Assembly: GCA_914767715.1 (NCBI GenBank)
Contig: OU612071.1
Span: forward strand, 2,790,001 to 2,854,000
DNA: 64,000 nucleotides
Source of the DNA: Membranipora membranacea
Lineage: Eukaryota > Bryozoa > Gymnolaemata > Cheilostomatida > Membraniporidae
Direction: 5' to 3'
The translations under genes were made by a program, and so were the position numbers. Of this stretch, positions 49,520-61,100 are shown in pieces (position 1 is the first letter of the stretch; every line of letters starts with the position of its first letter). The notes beneath the pieces were generated by a model. The model was not told where the DNA came from. It ran no database searches and saw only the letters and a list, made by a program, of their open reading frames with translations.

Positions 49520-50009
49520 ATGAAGGTCTTTGCACTTCTATCCCTGATCGTTACTGCACTTGGTGAGTTTCACTTCTTCTTCTTGTTTTATATTTTTTCA
49601 GTGAATACTGAGACCTGTTCTACATGTGGTATTTAGGTAGATATTGGATGACTGATGCATTAATGTTTCCACCGACTTTGGTGTTTTATAATCTTCAAAG
49701 ACATAATTAAACCATATCTGATATAATCAGTTACATTGAGGTCTAAAATACGAATCACCCCATAGCAATTGATCAGATCACATTCACTCCATAAGCGTGG
49801 TTGATCTTGAAATGTAATATAATAGACGGTACAGAATAAACTGTTTGATGATTGTGATGAAAATTTATTTATCATCGCAACTACAAAAGGGTAATGTTCA
49901 TAAGTTTATAAATTTACACTGTGTTTTTATAGCTGTTGTACAGATTGAAGCTGGGATCGTCAGTAAGGTGATAAATTCAGTACTGTATGACGAAGTGACA
50001 GTCACCTGA
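49520..50009 (+). pseudogene. Short secreted peptide precursor, copy 6 (truncated and fused to downstream sequence)
   Basis: Exon 49520-49562 encodes an intact signal peptide (MKVFALLSLIVTALA). The following exon from 49933 starts normally (VVQIEAG), then reads IVSKVINSV and is joined by deletion to what is non-coding sequence in other units, ending LYDEVTVT then TGA at 50009. The downstream exon and polyadenylation sites are gone. The changes GVFSS to GIVSK and K to N lie before the deletion point, so this copy had already diverged. It is probably a pseudogene, although a 39-residue secreted product with a new C-terminus is formally encoded. Confidence 0.65.
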
Positions 50010-53000
50010 CTAAAACCGTTACAACAAAATGCATTCTTCCGGCTATAATGCAGTCTCTAATAAAATATTCATTGATTTATGGATTTGTTTCGAAGTGTTT
50101 TATTGTTTTGTATTATCAAGACAGGCATTAATAAAAGTTGTTATCTTCAAAATAACAACCAAATAAAAGAAAAAGACACTAGTTTATGCAAATTGTTGCT
50201 CACAGAAAAATGAGTTCTTTAATAATCAAACTTTGCGCAAACTCCAAAAAGCTACTAGGGACTGAGCTCGATGTCAAATGAAAAATTCTGAGAATGTGTA
50301 TTGGAAAATACAGCTCCCTGATTGGAGAATGATCAGTTAACTATTCATTCATCTTTTTGTGCAAAAAAACTCCAAATCTGACAAAAAATCTGCAAGTTCG
50401 TGTTTTTCTGTTTGGGAAGAATTACATTTCGACATGGTAACTCACAAGATCTGGTTTTTCTTGGAGCATCAGTTTATCACATTATCCAAGTGAGCTTTTG
50501 AGGGCATGTTTGAAATATTTTTTAAACATATTTACAATTGCGATTTACTTTTTCATTACGGTGTTTATTCCATCCATCAGTGCAGTGGCAATATTGCACA
50601 AGGCAGTGCAAAGAGCCTATATATTTGTTGTTTCTATGCCATTGTGCGCAGTTTCAAACAAATTCTAATTGCCTTTTATCAAAGGAGTGGAGCAATTTAC
50701 AAATGACAATGGAGATGCTATACTGAACTTAAACAAAAGAATATTCCTGTTGGTTGATATAAGCTTTCAGTATAGATTGTGGTGACCCATCAGTCCCCCA
50801 TCAAATTCTTTCATAATGACTATAGACCGCAAAATAATTAATATTATTAATATTTCCAAACATGGTTTGGATTTGGCTTTTTCAGTTGATACTGTTCAAT
50901 GATAGCATTTTCAAACTACACCCAAATGTTTGAGCTTATATTTTACTTGAATGTCATCCTAATATTTTTATTATTGAAAAACACTAATGTAACTATGCTG
51001 GATGCGTATAGGATTATGATAACTGTGTGTCTGGAGGGATCACCCTTAATAACACACATGATATTCTATGTGAAATATTCTGCTGCATTTTCAGTGAGCT
51101 GGTTTTTGTATGTTCGACCTTGGTGTAGTTATCACCATTAAGGAATTGCAGTCCTGAAATAACCATCGACAACATTCATGTTACGGTTGAGTTTGTACAT
51201 TTTCTTAAAAATCGTGCCCTGGGACTGCATCTATACTGCAACAAGTTATAATGTTGTTACTTTTGAGGATTCGGTCAGCCAAACAGGTGGGCTACCTCAA
51301 AAAACAACAAATCTGAGATGGCCTCCAAACAAAATTGGAAGCAATTCTTCATGCAGTGCATTGAAACGATCCAAGTACAATTGAGACCTCTGCTGGATGA
51401 AGATATCAGTGAGAGCAATTACAGACATTGTTTTCTCAGAGTAAATTTTCTAATCCCTCAAGAAAATCTTATTTGTAAACAACCAGTGTATTGCAGTCTC
51501 TATGTTTCATTACAGGGGAAGAATTTGTTACTGTTGTGCCTTGTTAATCTTTTCCAAAGGATTTAAAGGCAATGTAATTTTAGAATATCTAAACCTGAGG
51601 ATTACTTTGTGTCTCAAGACTTGTTGCTTCTCATGATATTTATGTATTATAGCATTATTACATCCGATTAAAACTGAAGGTTCAATTAAATCAGATGTCT
51701 AGTCGCAAGCAACATCCCGGACCATAGGATGCAAAATTTGTTGCCTTAGTGGCCAGGCCGCAATATCTGCTCCAGGTTGCTCTCTGTTTGCAGGCGGGTC
51801 GGAGCACACCTGGGTTCCAACCAAAGCCAAGTGCTAGATAATTTGTAATTCCTGCTCAGTCCAAATATACTTTCCAACCAGCATTCCAAGCCCGAAACCC
51901 CAGTTCTGATACAAAAAATTTAGCCCATATTGAGTGCCCCGTTTTTTATACCAATTTTATTGCATCTAAAATATCATATCATATTATGTTGAATCAATAG
52001 GCTCTAGAGGCTGGCTACTCATATATTTACATTTTTGCAATCGACCATGACACCTTGTCGACATTCAATTATCCACACTCTCTTTACTCAACAAAAACAT
52101 GGTCCATGCGATCACTTCACTTTTGGTTAGCCGGGTAAACCTTCTTCCGGGAGTTATTGCACAATCGAGTAGAGGGTGCCCTGGGACTGCATCTATACTG
52201 CAACACGTCATAATGTTGTTACTTATGAGGATTCGGTTAGCCAAACAGGTGGGCTGCCTCCATAAACAACAAATCTGAGATGGCCTCCAAAAAAGTCTGA
52301 AGCAATTCTCCACGCGGTGCATTGAAACGATCCAAGTACAATTGAGACCTAAGCTGGATGAAGATATCAGTTAGAGCAATTACAGACATTGTTTTCTCAG
52401 AGTAAATTTTCTAATTCCTCAAGAAAATCTTATTTGTAAACAACCAGTTGTATTGCAGTCTCTGTGTTTCATTACAGGGAAAGAATTTGTTACTGTTGTG
52501 CCTTGTTTATCTTTTCCAAATGATTTAAAGGCAATGTAATATTAGAATATCAAAACCTGAGGATAACCTATGTGTCTCAAGACTGATTAAAATTGAAGGT
52601 TGATTTAAATCAGATGTCTTGTCACAAGCCACATCCCGGAGCATAGGCGGCGAAATTCGTTACCTTAGTGGCCAGGCCACAATATCTGCGCCAGGTTGCT
52701 CTCTGTTTGCACGCAGGTCGGAGGACACCTGGGCGCCAACCAATGCCCAGTAGAAGATGGACCGCAGATACATTCGATATGAGGCCCTTTCGATAAAGTT
52801 AAGGTTCAATGATTGCACAGACCAAGGGTACATTGTGGCAGCATCATTCAAGGATTGTTATAATTATTCCTATTGTAAAAACTGCCACAATACTGCCTTC
52901 CTAGCTATACCCATCGTATCAATTTAGCTAGGATAGTTAGGTGTAATTTAAGCGTATAACTTCATGTCTAATTGTGGAGTAAGGCTGTACAAAGAGAAAT

Positions 53001-53717
53001 TTTTAAGGGAGAGCCTGCATATTCTCTTTTTCATTGTAATCAAAAACTTTGAATTCAGTTCATTCTCCAGAACCCTATAATTGTGACAAATAGATGAAAG
53101 GAGTTTTTGGCATCAAGCTTCCCATAACTTTCCCCATGATGCAAAGCTTGCAGATACCTTGACCAAGGAGTAAAAAACTCGGGACCATTTCCCCCTTGTG
53201 ATTTAATTGTGGACAACGTTTTAACAAGGTTGTTGGCAGGGGTGGAGTTGGGTTTTTTATGCTTCTCGGCACTGCGCACTTGGGAACTCTTGTTGAACGG
53301 TGATTTCCTCTAGGGTGACCCTTTCTAAATAGATAACATAGTTCCTAGCCTGTGATGAGACAGTGACACCTGTGGTGTTGTAACATTGCCATCAGAGAAA
53401 ATTGTTCGATTTAGACAATTTAATTCTTGAGCATTTAAACACGGCTTGTAAGATTTGCTTAAGTACCTAGCATTGTTCTCCAGCGTAGCTGTGTATAGGA
53501 TTATATCATTGATCAGGTGATACAGCAGTACTTTTAATTGTTTTGGTTGTTCTAAATTATTTGGAGCAGATTTCATAAGTTTAATAATTAACAAAGGTTC
53601 ACAACTTGAGTTTCAGTGTGTTATCCTTATTATGAAAGTATCGATAACAATTTGTTTACATAGCAGTTTGAAAAGATCCGTACAATGAAACAGAGTTACA
53701 CAGTGATTTAGCGAACA

Positions 53718-53999
53718 GAAATATATCACATATTCTAAGCAAGACTAAATTATAGTCATAACTCCTTGGTTGAAGCTGGAAACAGTAACCAGTCGCAGCA
53801 TTAGAAGGCAGTGTTGCTGAGTTCAACAAGTTTTATTCTTTTTTCTCAATTAAGCAACATGTCAATCTTTTACAACAACACATGTTGTATTACACTCTCC
53901 GAACCCTCCATTATCTGTTTTAGTTACTGGGTGCAAGCGGACGTGGATGGTATAGCTGCCACCACAATAAGGATATCATAATCACTAAGCTTCAACTTA
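53718..53999 (+). repeat. Partial array unit 7, ends at TTAA
   Basis: The first 280 bp of a unit (through AAGCTTCAACTTAA), ending before the TATA box and peptide gene. From 54000 onward the sequence has no counterpart in the array. The last four array bases are TTAA (53996-53999). Confidence 0.9.
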
Positions 54000-55137
54000 A
54001 AGACTTTGTTTGAGGGCAGGTTAATTAATTTATGATTCTTTTTCAGGACTTGATTTGTCATGTGAGCAAGATACAGCCTGTGAAATCACAACAAACTGAA
54101 GTTGTGGGGTCCTGAAGTTTTGGAGTTATGGCCATCATTTCACCTTGGGAACCAGCCGGATGTCATCCGTCAAAAAGTTTACTTGTAACCACGGTGATAA
54201 AGCACCGGATGTGACGCACCCCAGGAGATTTGTTCATAATCAAAAGAGCAGTCGTCTCTCTGTCATAGTGTTGAGAAATTCACATGGATGTGGCTGACTA
54301 GTTTTAAAATAAGGTTGAACTAACACTTAACACATATTCACTTATTGTTTGTTGGTACAATCTGTCGGATTATAACCTGTTATTACACTCTCTTCTCTCT
54401 CAAAGTCAAAGACAATCATTGTGACAAGAGGTGAATTATACTGTGAATATTGTGTTTAACTTTGGTAGTAAGCTTGATATGTTTTTTTCTGTTTTCAGAG
54501 GTCAACAAGTTACCTTTTGTTATCTATACACTTTTAAGAAAATCTCTACAAATAAATAAATACTAGTATCACCAGACGACTACTAGGCATCACTTGGATA
54601 ATACTATTATATTCTTAGTCACAGGTCTACTCCAAAACCTGGGATTTTGGAGTAGACCTGTGTTCTTAGTCTTAAAGCAACACAATGCCAATTAATGCTC
54701 ATCATGATGAATTTGTCGTACTTGTGCTCTGGAATTAATTAGTGTGCACAGCAGGGACCATCACAGAGCGCAGGTCTACTCCAAAACCTGGGATTTTGGC
54801 AATATGTCTGACAAGGTTTGGCTGCCCACTTGAGTCTAAGTGCTCATACTCCAGGGCGCAGGAACCTGCGCAGGTAACCTACGCCTGCGAGTCTGAGCAC
54901 TTACTACATCAACACATTGGCCCCTGGGACACATCACAAGTGCTTGGATAGTTACTAAAAAACTGTGGTTTTACTGTCAATCTGGAGGAAATAGTGAGAT
55001 CTGGAGTGATAGTGAAATCTGGAGGGTCCCACCTAAATAGGGAGACTTGGCAAGTATTATTCACTGGAACCCGATGCCAGTAGTAACAATAAAAAATTTA
55101 TGGTGTTATAACTACCATCATTATTTTTCTATTTCAG
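54000..55137. other. Region between the array and the THAP gene
   Basis: No supported coding exon. It holds a hairpin and its half copy (54620-54803). The first coding exon of the THAP gene is preceded directly by a splice acceptor (CTATTTCAG), so a non-coding 5' exon and the promoter may lie here. No TATA box or start site could be fixed. Confidence 0.45.
54620..54803. repeat. 18-bp perfect hairpin plus a half copy 150 bp downstream
   Basis: CACAGGTCTACTCCAAAA (54620-54637) and its exact complement (54645-54662) enclose the loop CCTGGGA. At about 54774-54803 the left arm and loop (CAGGTCTACTCCAAAACCTG, then GGATTTTGG) recur without the full right arm. This looks like a miniature inverted-repeat element and a solo fragment. 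Confidence 0.8.
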
Positions 55138-58100
55138 ATGCCTAGAAAAGAGTTTTTTTTTTGTGCAGCTGCCAACTGCGAGGAGATACATCACCTGTTT
55201 ACTTTTCCATCCAATGCTATAACTCGCCAAAAATGGGTGGATTGGGTCCGTGAGTCATTCAGAGACTTCAAACTTATCCAAACTAGTCGTTTATGTTGGA
55301 GACATTTTCACAAAGAGGACACCAGAAATTACACCAGATATGTTCTTGGAGCCGAGAATAGGTGAGTTGTTATACAGTGATCATCATCGGTGACATGCTT
55401 TGGTTTTTTTTTATCCAGTTAAACCATTGCCCCTTTGTTTCATACACTACATTTAATGTCATGCTTTCTTGAATGTTTGGATATGATACGGATATAATAT
55501 ACAAATACTTTACACCTAACTGTCGGGAAATTCTACCTCAAGTTAGGATAGCCAGCATGGCCTTGTCTTAATTAGTCATAATCACCAACTTGTACGGATG
55601 AACGCGTAAAGCCTTACGGCAACCTGCCAGCCAAAAAGTCTGTTCATAACAAGGCTACCAGCTAGGCCTAAAAATATGTTGTTTATCAACTATGCTATGA
55701 TTTTATTTTTGTACTTTACTTACTATCTAAAACTAGCAGAGAAACTGTATATAATTTTATTAATATTGTAAAAATAGTATGCGCACGTTTGGTTTAGTCC
55801 GCTAGCTTACATGAATTGTCAAGTTGTAAGAGGGAAAGGTGTAAGATTTCTAAATATAGTTACAGTATTGCATTTAATTGTTATGATAAAGGATTATTAT
55901 AACAGACAAAACATAGTTAGAGAATTGAATGTCGTTTCATCAGGATTTGATATTTATGACAGTCAAAGACTGAAATTCTCCACATAACTCCTGTCATGGT
56001 CAAAACACACTTACCTGTTGTAACATCAGAGGTTATCACAACTATATGTCACCATTGTTAACGCATTTGGTGTCAGCAGCCTCAGCCTATCCTCAGCTGC
56101 AACCTCAGAGTGCAGAGCAGTTTACATGACATCACATTACTAACATAAAAGCGTCTGCTGATCCTCTGTCAGTGTAGCCTTGTACACGTGGCCATGGGTT
56201 TCGGTTTTTTTGGTCAAAACTGGCTGTGTGAACAAGGCTACTGTCAGTGTGTTTAGACCTTTATGATTGATAAAAATAGTGATCTATATGGAAACTACAC
56301 CTATTAGAATAACCTGCACTTTTATAGCCACATTGACAACATTTAATTTTTTTCTTGTTGCCATCAGAATGTACCTGCGCACCGATAGGGAAGTGTTACC
56401 GGGATATGTGGTTCCTGATGATATGCCAACACCAAGAAAGAAGCATGTTTTTACTCCTACAAAGGAAGAGAGAGAGTCTATCATTAGCAGTCTTCTGTCT
56501 GACCCTGAGCCGTAAGTTTGACACATAAATCATATTAATCTGCAGCTGCTAATCAAAACACATTGACAGCAAAGCCTATCAGGAGGTATACCAGCTTTAT
56601 AACATGCTAAACATGTTATTACCAACTGATGCCTGATATTTTTAGATTGGATAAATAATAAATATAAAAATATGAATATAAAAAATTTACTAATATAATA
56701 CTAATAAAAGTGCTGAATGTGCGGTACCATTATTATGAGACAAACCCACCCCTCACCTTATCTATTGCAAATATTTTTATTTATTAGCAGGGTTCCCTTC
56801 TAAGAAACCTCTAAGCTAGTTGATTACTAGCTAATTAATCACAACTAAATATATTCCAAGCTTTTAATGATTTTACTCTGATGAAAAATTCTTATAAATT
56901 ATCACAGGTCAGCTAAGAAATCCCGACGAGCGCTTGCACTTGGTGAGGGAACAAGTAGCCAGTCAGATGTACACCAGCAGACGGGAGGCGATTTAGTTAT
57001 TGGAGAACAGACGGGCTCTCCTTCAGAAGTACCTTACTCGGAAACAACTGAGGTGTCTGAAGTTAGCCTTTTAACCCCAGTGACTGGAATAGCTGCACCT
57101 GCACTTGAAATGAGCTCAGACCTTCCCTCTCCATTGCAGTCACAAGTCCCCGATCCCTGTCTGCCCAATCTGGACTTGTATCCGTCTTCCCCGACCAATG
57201 TTGAGCCTGATGATGTATTGGTTCATACAATACCAACTCTGTCTGAGGCAGTGCCGACGTCTTCAACCCCTACCAACCCAGTACAGATGTTACTTCCCAC
57301 TCACCAGCCTCCCGCCATTTCAGTCTCACCTGCTCCATCTTCAGATAATCCAGTCTTCTTGAGATCTCTTGTACAAACAGACAGTCAAACTCGACCTAGA
57401 GGGATGGTGGATGTGCCTTTGAGAGTTTATGGTGCTGTTCACATGCACAGTCAGGGTAGGTAATCGGTTGCTCAGGAGTTATGTTACAAATTTTGAATGG
57501 ATGACATAACGAGGATTTTTTTTCAAATATTGCTGCAAGTTATTTGTTTGCCTTGCCTTGACATAATGTTAGCTAACAATCGATCTTGGTTAGTTAGGGT
57601 GGGTGTCTACGTAAAGTAAAGAGGATGAGAAAAATTTTGATAGAAATAATTTTAGAAATTTCAAGCATCTATATCATGCGAATACGATACTCCTCTATGG
57701 TATTCTTAACAGGTATTAATACCATAGAGGAGTAAAGCATTCATAAAAATAATCATGCATCATGCAATGCTGTAACTCGCTGACTAAATGTTAACCCAAC
57801 CAGTTGATAGAAAACTACGGAACATGAAGTGATATGTTATTGCTTTCCCCATCATGCATTGATTTACATTCTCATTTAGATAACTGTTTGTTATTGATAT
57901 CTGCTGTATCTTCTACACAACTTTTTTACCTACGCCTGCCCATTGCGTCTATATTCAATTTGGTTCTTATATTTATTATTTCTATTATTATCTCTTTTAG
58001 CTTGCCAGGTTGATATTGTCAAACAAGCAAATATCCACAAACAGACAGAATATAGTCAGTAAGTTAATTATTCATATTTAAACACATCGCTCCTTTGGAA

Positions 58101-61100
58101 TGAAGCACTGTCACAGTTTAATGAAGTCAAATTGATACTCTGGGTGCCCAACCTTTTCATTGAGGGCCCCCCCCCCCCCCGCAACCTCACCATAAATTAA
58201 ACACACATATATGGGTGTGCAGTATTCCATCTCTGCAGCGGGGAATTTATTTCAAAATACTGTGACTAGATGTACAGCTTTCCTTATTATTGTACAAATG
58301 ACGAATGTAATAAACGTAGGGGTGAAAATTGTTTTCGCTACTACGCGATTTTATCAAAAGGGTTGAGGGCCGCATAAAAATGGGGCCGCATGCAGCCCTA
58401 GGGTTACTGGTTGGGCAGCCCTGCTCTAATTCAATTCACTGCGTGATGCATTATTATATAATTTGTATTGTATTAGTTGACATCACATGACGTAATCCTG
58501 TCTGCCAACATCATAGTGGGGATGTAAGAACTTACCAGGTTCACTTGAAACCACACTTTTCTTTTAGGACTGGTATAAAGAATTTCAGCGAGACCAGAGC
58601 AGATAAAAGGCTACAGGAACTTGAAGAGAATAAAACTGTGAAAAGACTACAAAGTATAAAATCTCCTAGTCAGCCAGCTAAACCAGTACCTATAGTTATT
58701 GTTCCTGCACCATCTAGGCCTTCTGCTGATGATCATCCTCCAGATACTTCCCCAGACACATCAGAAAAAGCTTCATCATCATCATCAGCTCCTACTGTGA
58801 GTACCAGTCGAGTTCTCACAAAAAGATTGGCTTTGTCTTTGTGAAAAATTCAGCAGGGTATTGACACCTTTTTTAACCTCAAAAATGGATTTTATACGCC
58901 ACACTGATATCCAGATTAAACTATCAGCATAATATGTCAGTTTAGTCTAAGTCCCTCACATGTACAGATGTTTGTACTCAGGGCGTCATTCCAGACTCCT
59001 TGTGAAGATCATTGGACTTGGCTGCAATAACGGGTTATGGATGTAGTCAATTTTATGAAGATTCCATATACCCTATACTAAGTTTTAAATGTAAACCTGT
59101 ATTGAGTGCATATCCTTGTATTCACCAGATTCATGAATACGGCAGCTCTGAGTACGAGGCGAGCTCAGAAGAAAATGTCCAGTTCATAGATGACATGGAG
59201 GAGAATGAATTAGTGTACAAAACTTTGTGAGTGTAATTATTTTATTGATTTGATATATTCAGACAAGAAATGAAATTCCTCGATAAAAGTAATGGTTTTG
59301 TGCTTCAATAAACAATGATCGAAAGAAAGTCGAAAATTCTTAAAATATGCTAGTTACTATAAAAAATCATTATAAAAGTAGCGGGAATTTGAAATAATGT
59401 TTTTTGATAACACACTGCGTTTTTTTATTGTCGCGAAATAACATAACGATGAATTGTAGAAAAAAATCAAATGAACTGTAAACACTTCCAAGGGAGCTAC
59501 ATATACAAAGCTGGTTAGAAAATTGTTCTTACAATGTTGTGTTGGATATTGACAGGTTTTTTTTATATTTACAGGGGAACTTCATGGTATGATGAGAAGA
59601 AGTTCATTGTCTGCCAAGACAACCTCCTTCAACTATTGAAGCCGTGTATACGATGTGGCATGGAGGCTTTGGTGGAGCAGCAGCAGGCATATGGGTGCTA
59701 CGTGCCTTTCAAAATATCTTGCCAGAGTGACAAATGCGGTCATGTTAGAGAGTGGGCTAACAGTGAAAAGGTGAATGGTGTGCCCATTCTAAATCTCCTC
59801 CTCTGTGCCACCATACTCTTCACTGGCTGCCTTCCGACTAAATTTTTACGAGCCTTCAACTTCCTGAATGTCTCCACAGTGAGCCCCGGTACATTCTTCA
59901 AATACCAACGGGAGTATCTACACGGGGTAAGTCAAGTTTCCAAGAAATCATGTTGCTATGATCCATTATGTTATGTCTTGTGAGGGGGATTGAGATGGAA
60001 TGGGATAAATCATTCCGAATATGGTGATGTATTGCACTCATTGTCTACAAAGGCCGCGGACAAATTTGATTTTGTATATAATGGTAGTAAATCTATCAGA
60101 CAATTTTATAAAGTCAGCCAGATCCATCACCTTAATGCAAAGTTGTGTTTTATGGTTTCGATATACTATCTATTTTGAGTGTTTTCTCTCTGAATTTTGA
60201 GTAATTTAAGCAGTCAAAAATAAAGTGAATATTTGTGTTCGATAACGCAGATAACGCACCGCATTTAGGACAGGAATGTTAGATTGAATTGGTTTTACGG
60301 CGTGTATATTGGAGCTAGATAATCATGACTGGAGATATTAGCTAAGATACCGATTGGTATTAGGCACATGTATAAAAAGGAATCATATGATTGACAAAAA
60401 GTATTGACATATCCCTCCACCAGTGTATGATAACAGTGATTGTTTGTTGTGACATAAGATATAAAAGGCTGGCGACAGGCCGCCTAGAAGTCCGAGTTAT
60501 TTTAAATTCAGGTCAGCTATATTTAGCCATGTATTTCAACAAGGAAGACTCGTCAGCGATGTTTATTTGGTTTAAGTGTTCTCTGAATGGACCATGACCT
60601 GTGATAGTGTTTACAACATATGGCAGATGTGGCCTTCTGAGTTCTAATTATGTTATATTGCTGAAAGAGTAAAAATCTATGATTTCTGTAGCCAGAGATG
60701 GTTTTTAGCAGAATTTACATTGTGCTATTTCGTTGACTAAGGGATCTCCAGGTTTTAATAGTCTGAATTATCTTTTGTTAAGGTTGTGAGGGAGGTGTAT
60801 GAGAAGAGGATGGCGGAGGAGAGAGCCAAACTACAGCAGCCACTAAAACTGAATGGCGATGGGCGGTTCGACTCCCCTGGCCACAGTGCCATGTATGGCA
60901 TCTACACATTTATGTGTGCCGCAACCAGTAAAATTGTTGCAAACAGTTTGGTAAAGGTAAGTTATCTTGCATCATACAGTGAAAATTAAATTGTTTTGGA
61001 TAAATGTGGATGGTGACATCAGTGTGATACAGAATCATTGAACTCCATAGCTGGAGTGGTGTAATTACCTTTATTTTGCCCAACAACGGGTTTGCAAAAA

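Larger units (their letters stand above)
48649..53717 (+). repeat. Array unit 6
   Basis: Peptide gene copy 6 is truncated by a deletion of roughly 0.8 kb that removes the end of exon 3, intron 3, the 3' untranslated exon and about 400 bp beyond. A further deletion lies near 50338. It keeps two nested blocks (51358, 52319). Confidence 0.9.
18926..53999 (+). repeat. Tandem array of six complete and one partial peptide-gene units
   Basis: Direct repeats with unit starts (at the ATATATCACATATTCTAAGC landmark) near 18926, 25361, 30116, 35674, 42521, 48649 and 53718, giving unit lengths of about 6.4, 4.8, 5.6, 6.8, 6.1 and 5.1 kb. Units are highly similar in aligned parts and differ mainly by large indels and by the number of copies of a nested block of about 0.95 kb. 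Each complete unit contains, in order, a promoter, the four-exon secreted-peptide gene and about 3-5 kb without a recognisable gene. The partial seventh unit stops at 53999, before its TATA box. Confidence 0.95.

Noticed and set aside
18926-53999. CRISPR-like or rDNA-type array
   Set aside because: Units are kilobases long with spliced eukaryotic genes; there are no short spaced repeats, and no rRNA or tRNA sequence was seen.
18926-53999. Array as a pure assembly duplication of one locus
   Set aside because: Units differ by large independent indels, nested-block number, one MITE insertion and peptide subtype. Copies are therefore distinct, although allelic mixing in the assembly cannot be fully excluded without long reads.
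59990-60597. Open frames between exons 7 and 8 of the THAP gene as extra exons
   Set aside because: Exon 7 (ending LHG) and exon 8 (starting VVREVYEKR) join in phase; the intervening frames have no matching splice sites and no family similarity.
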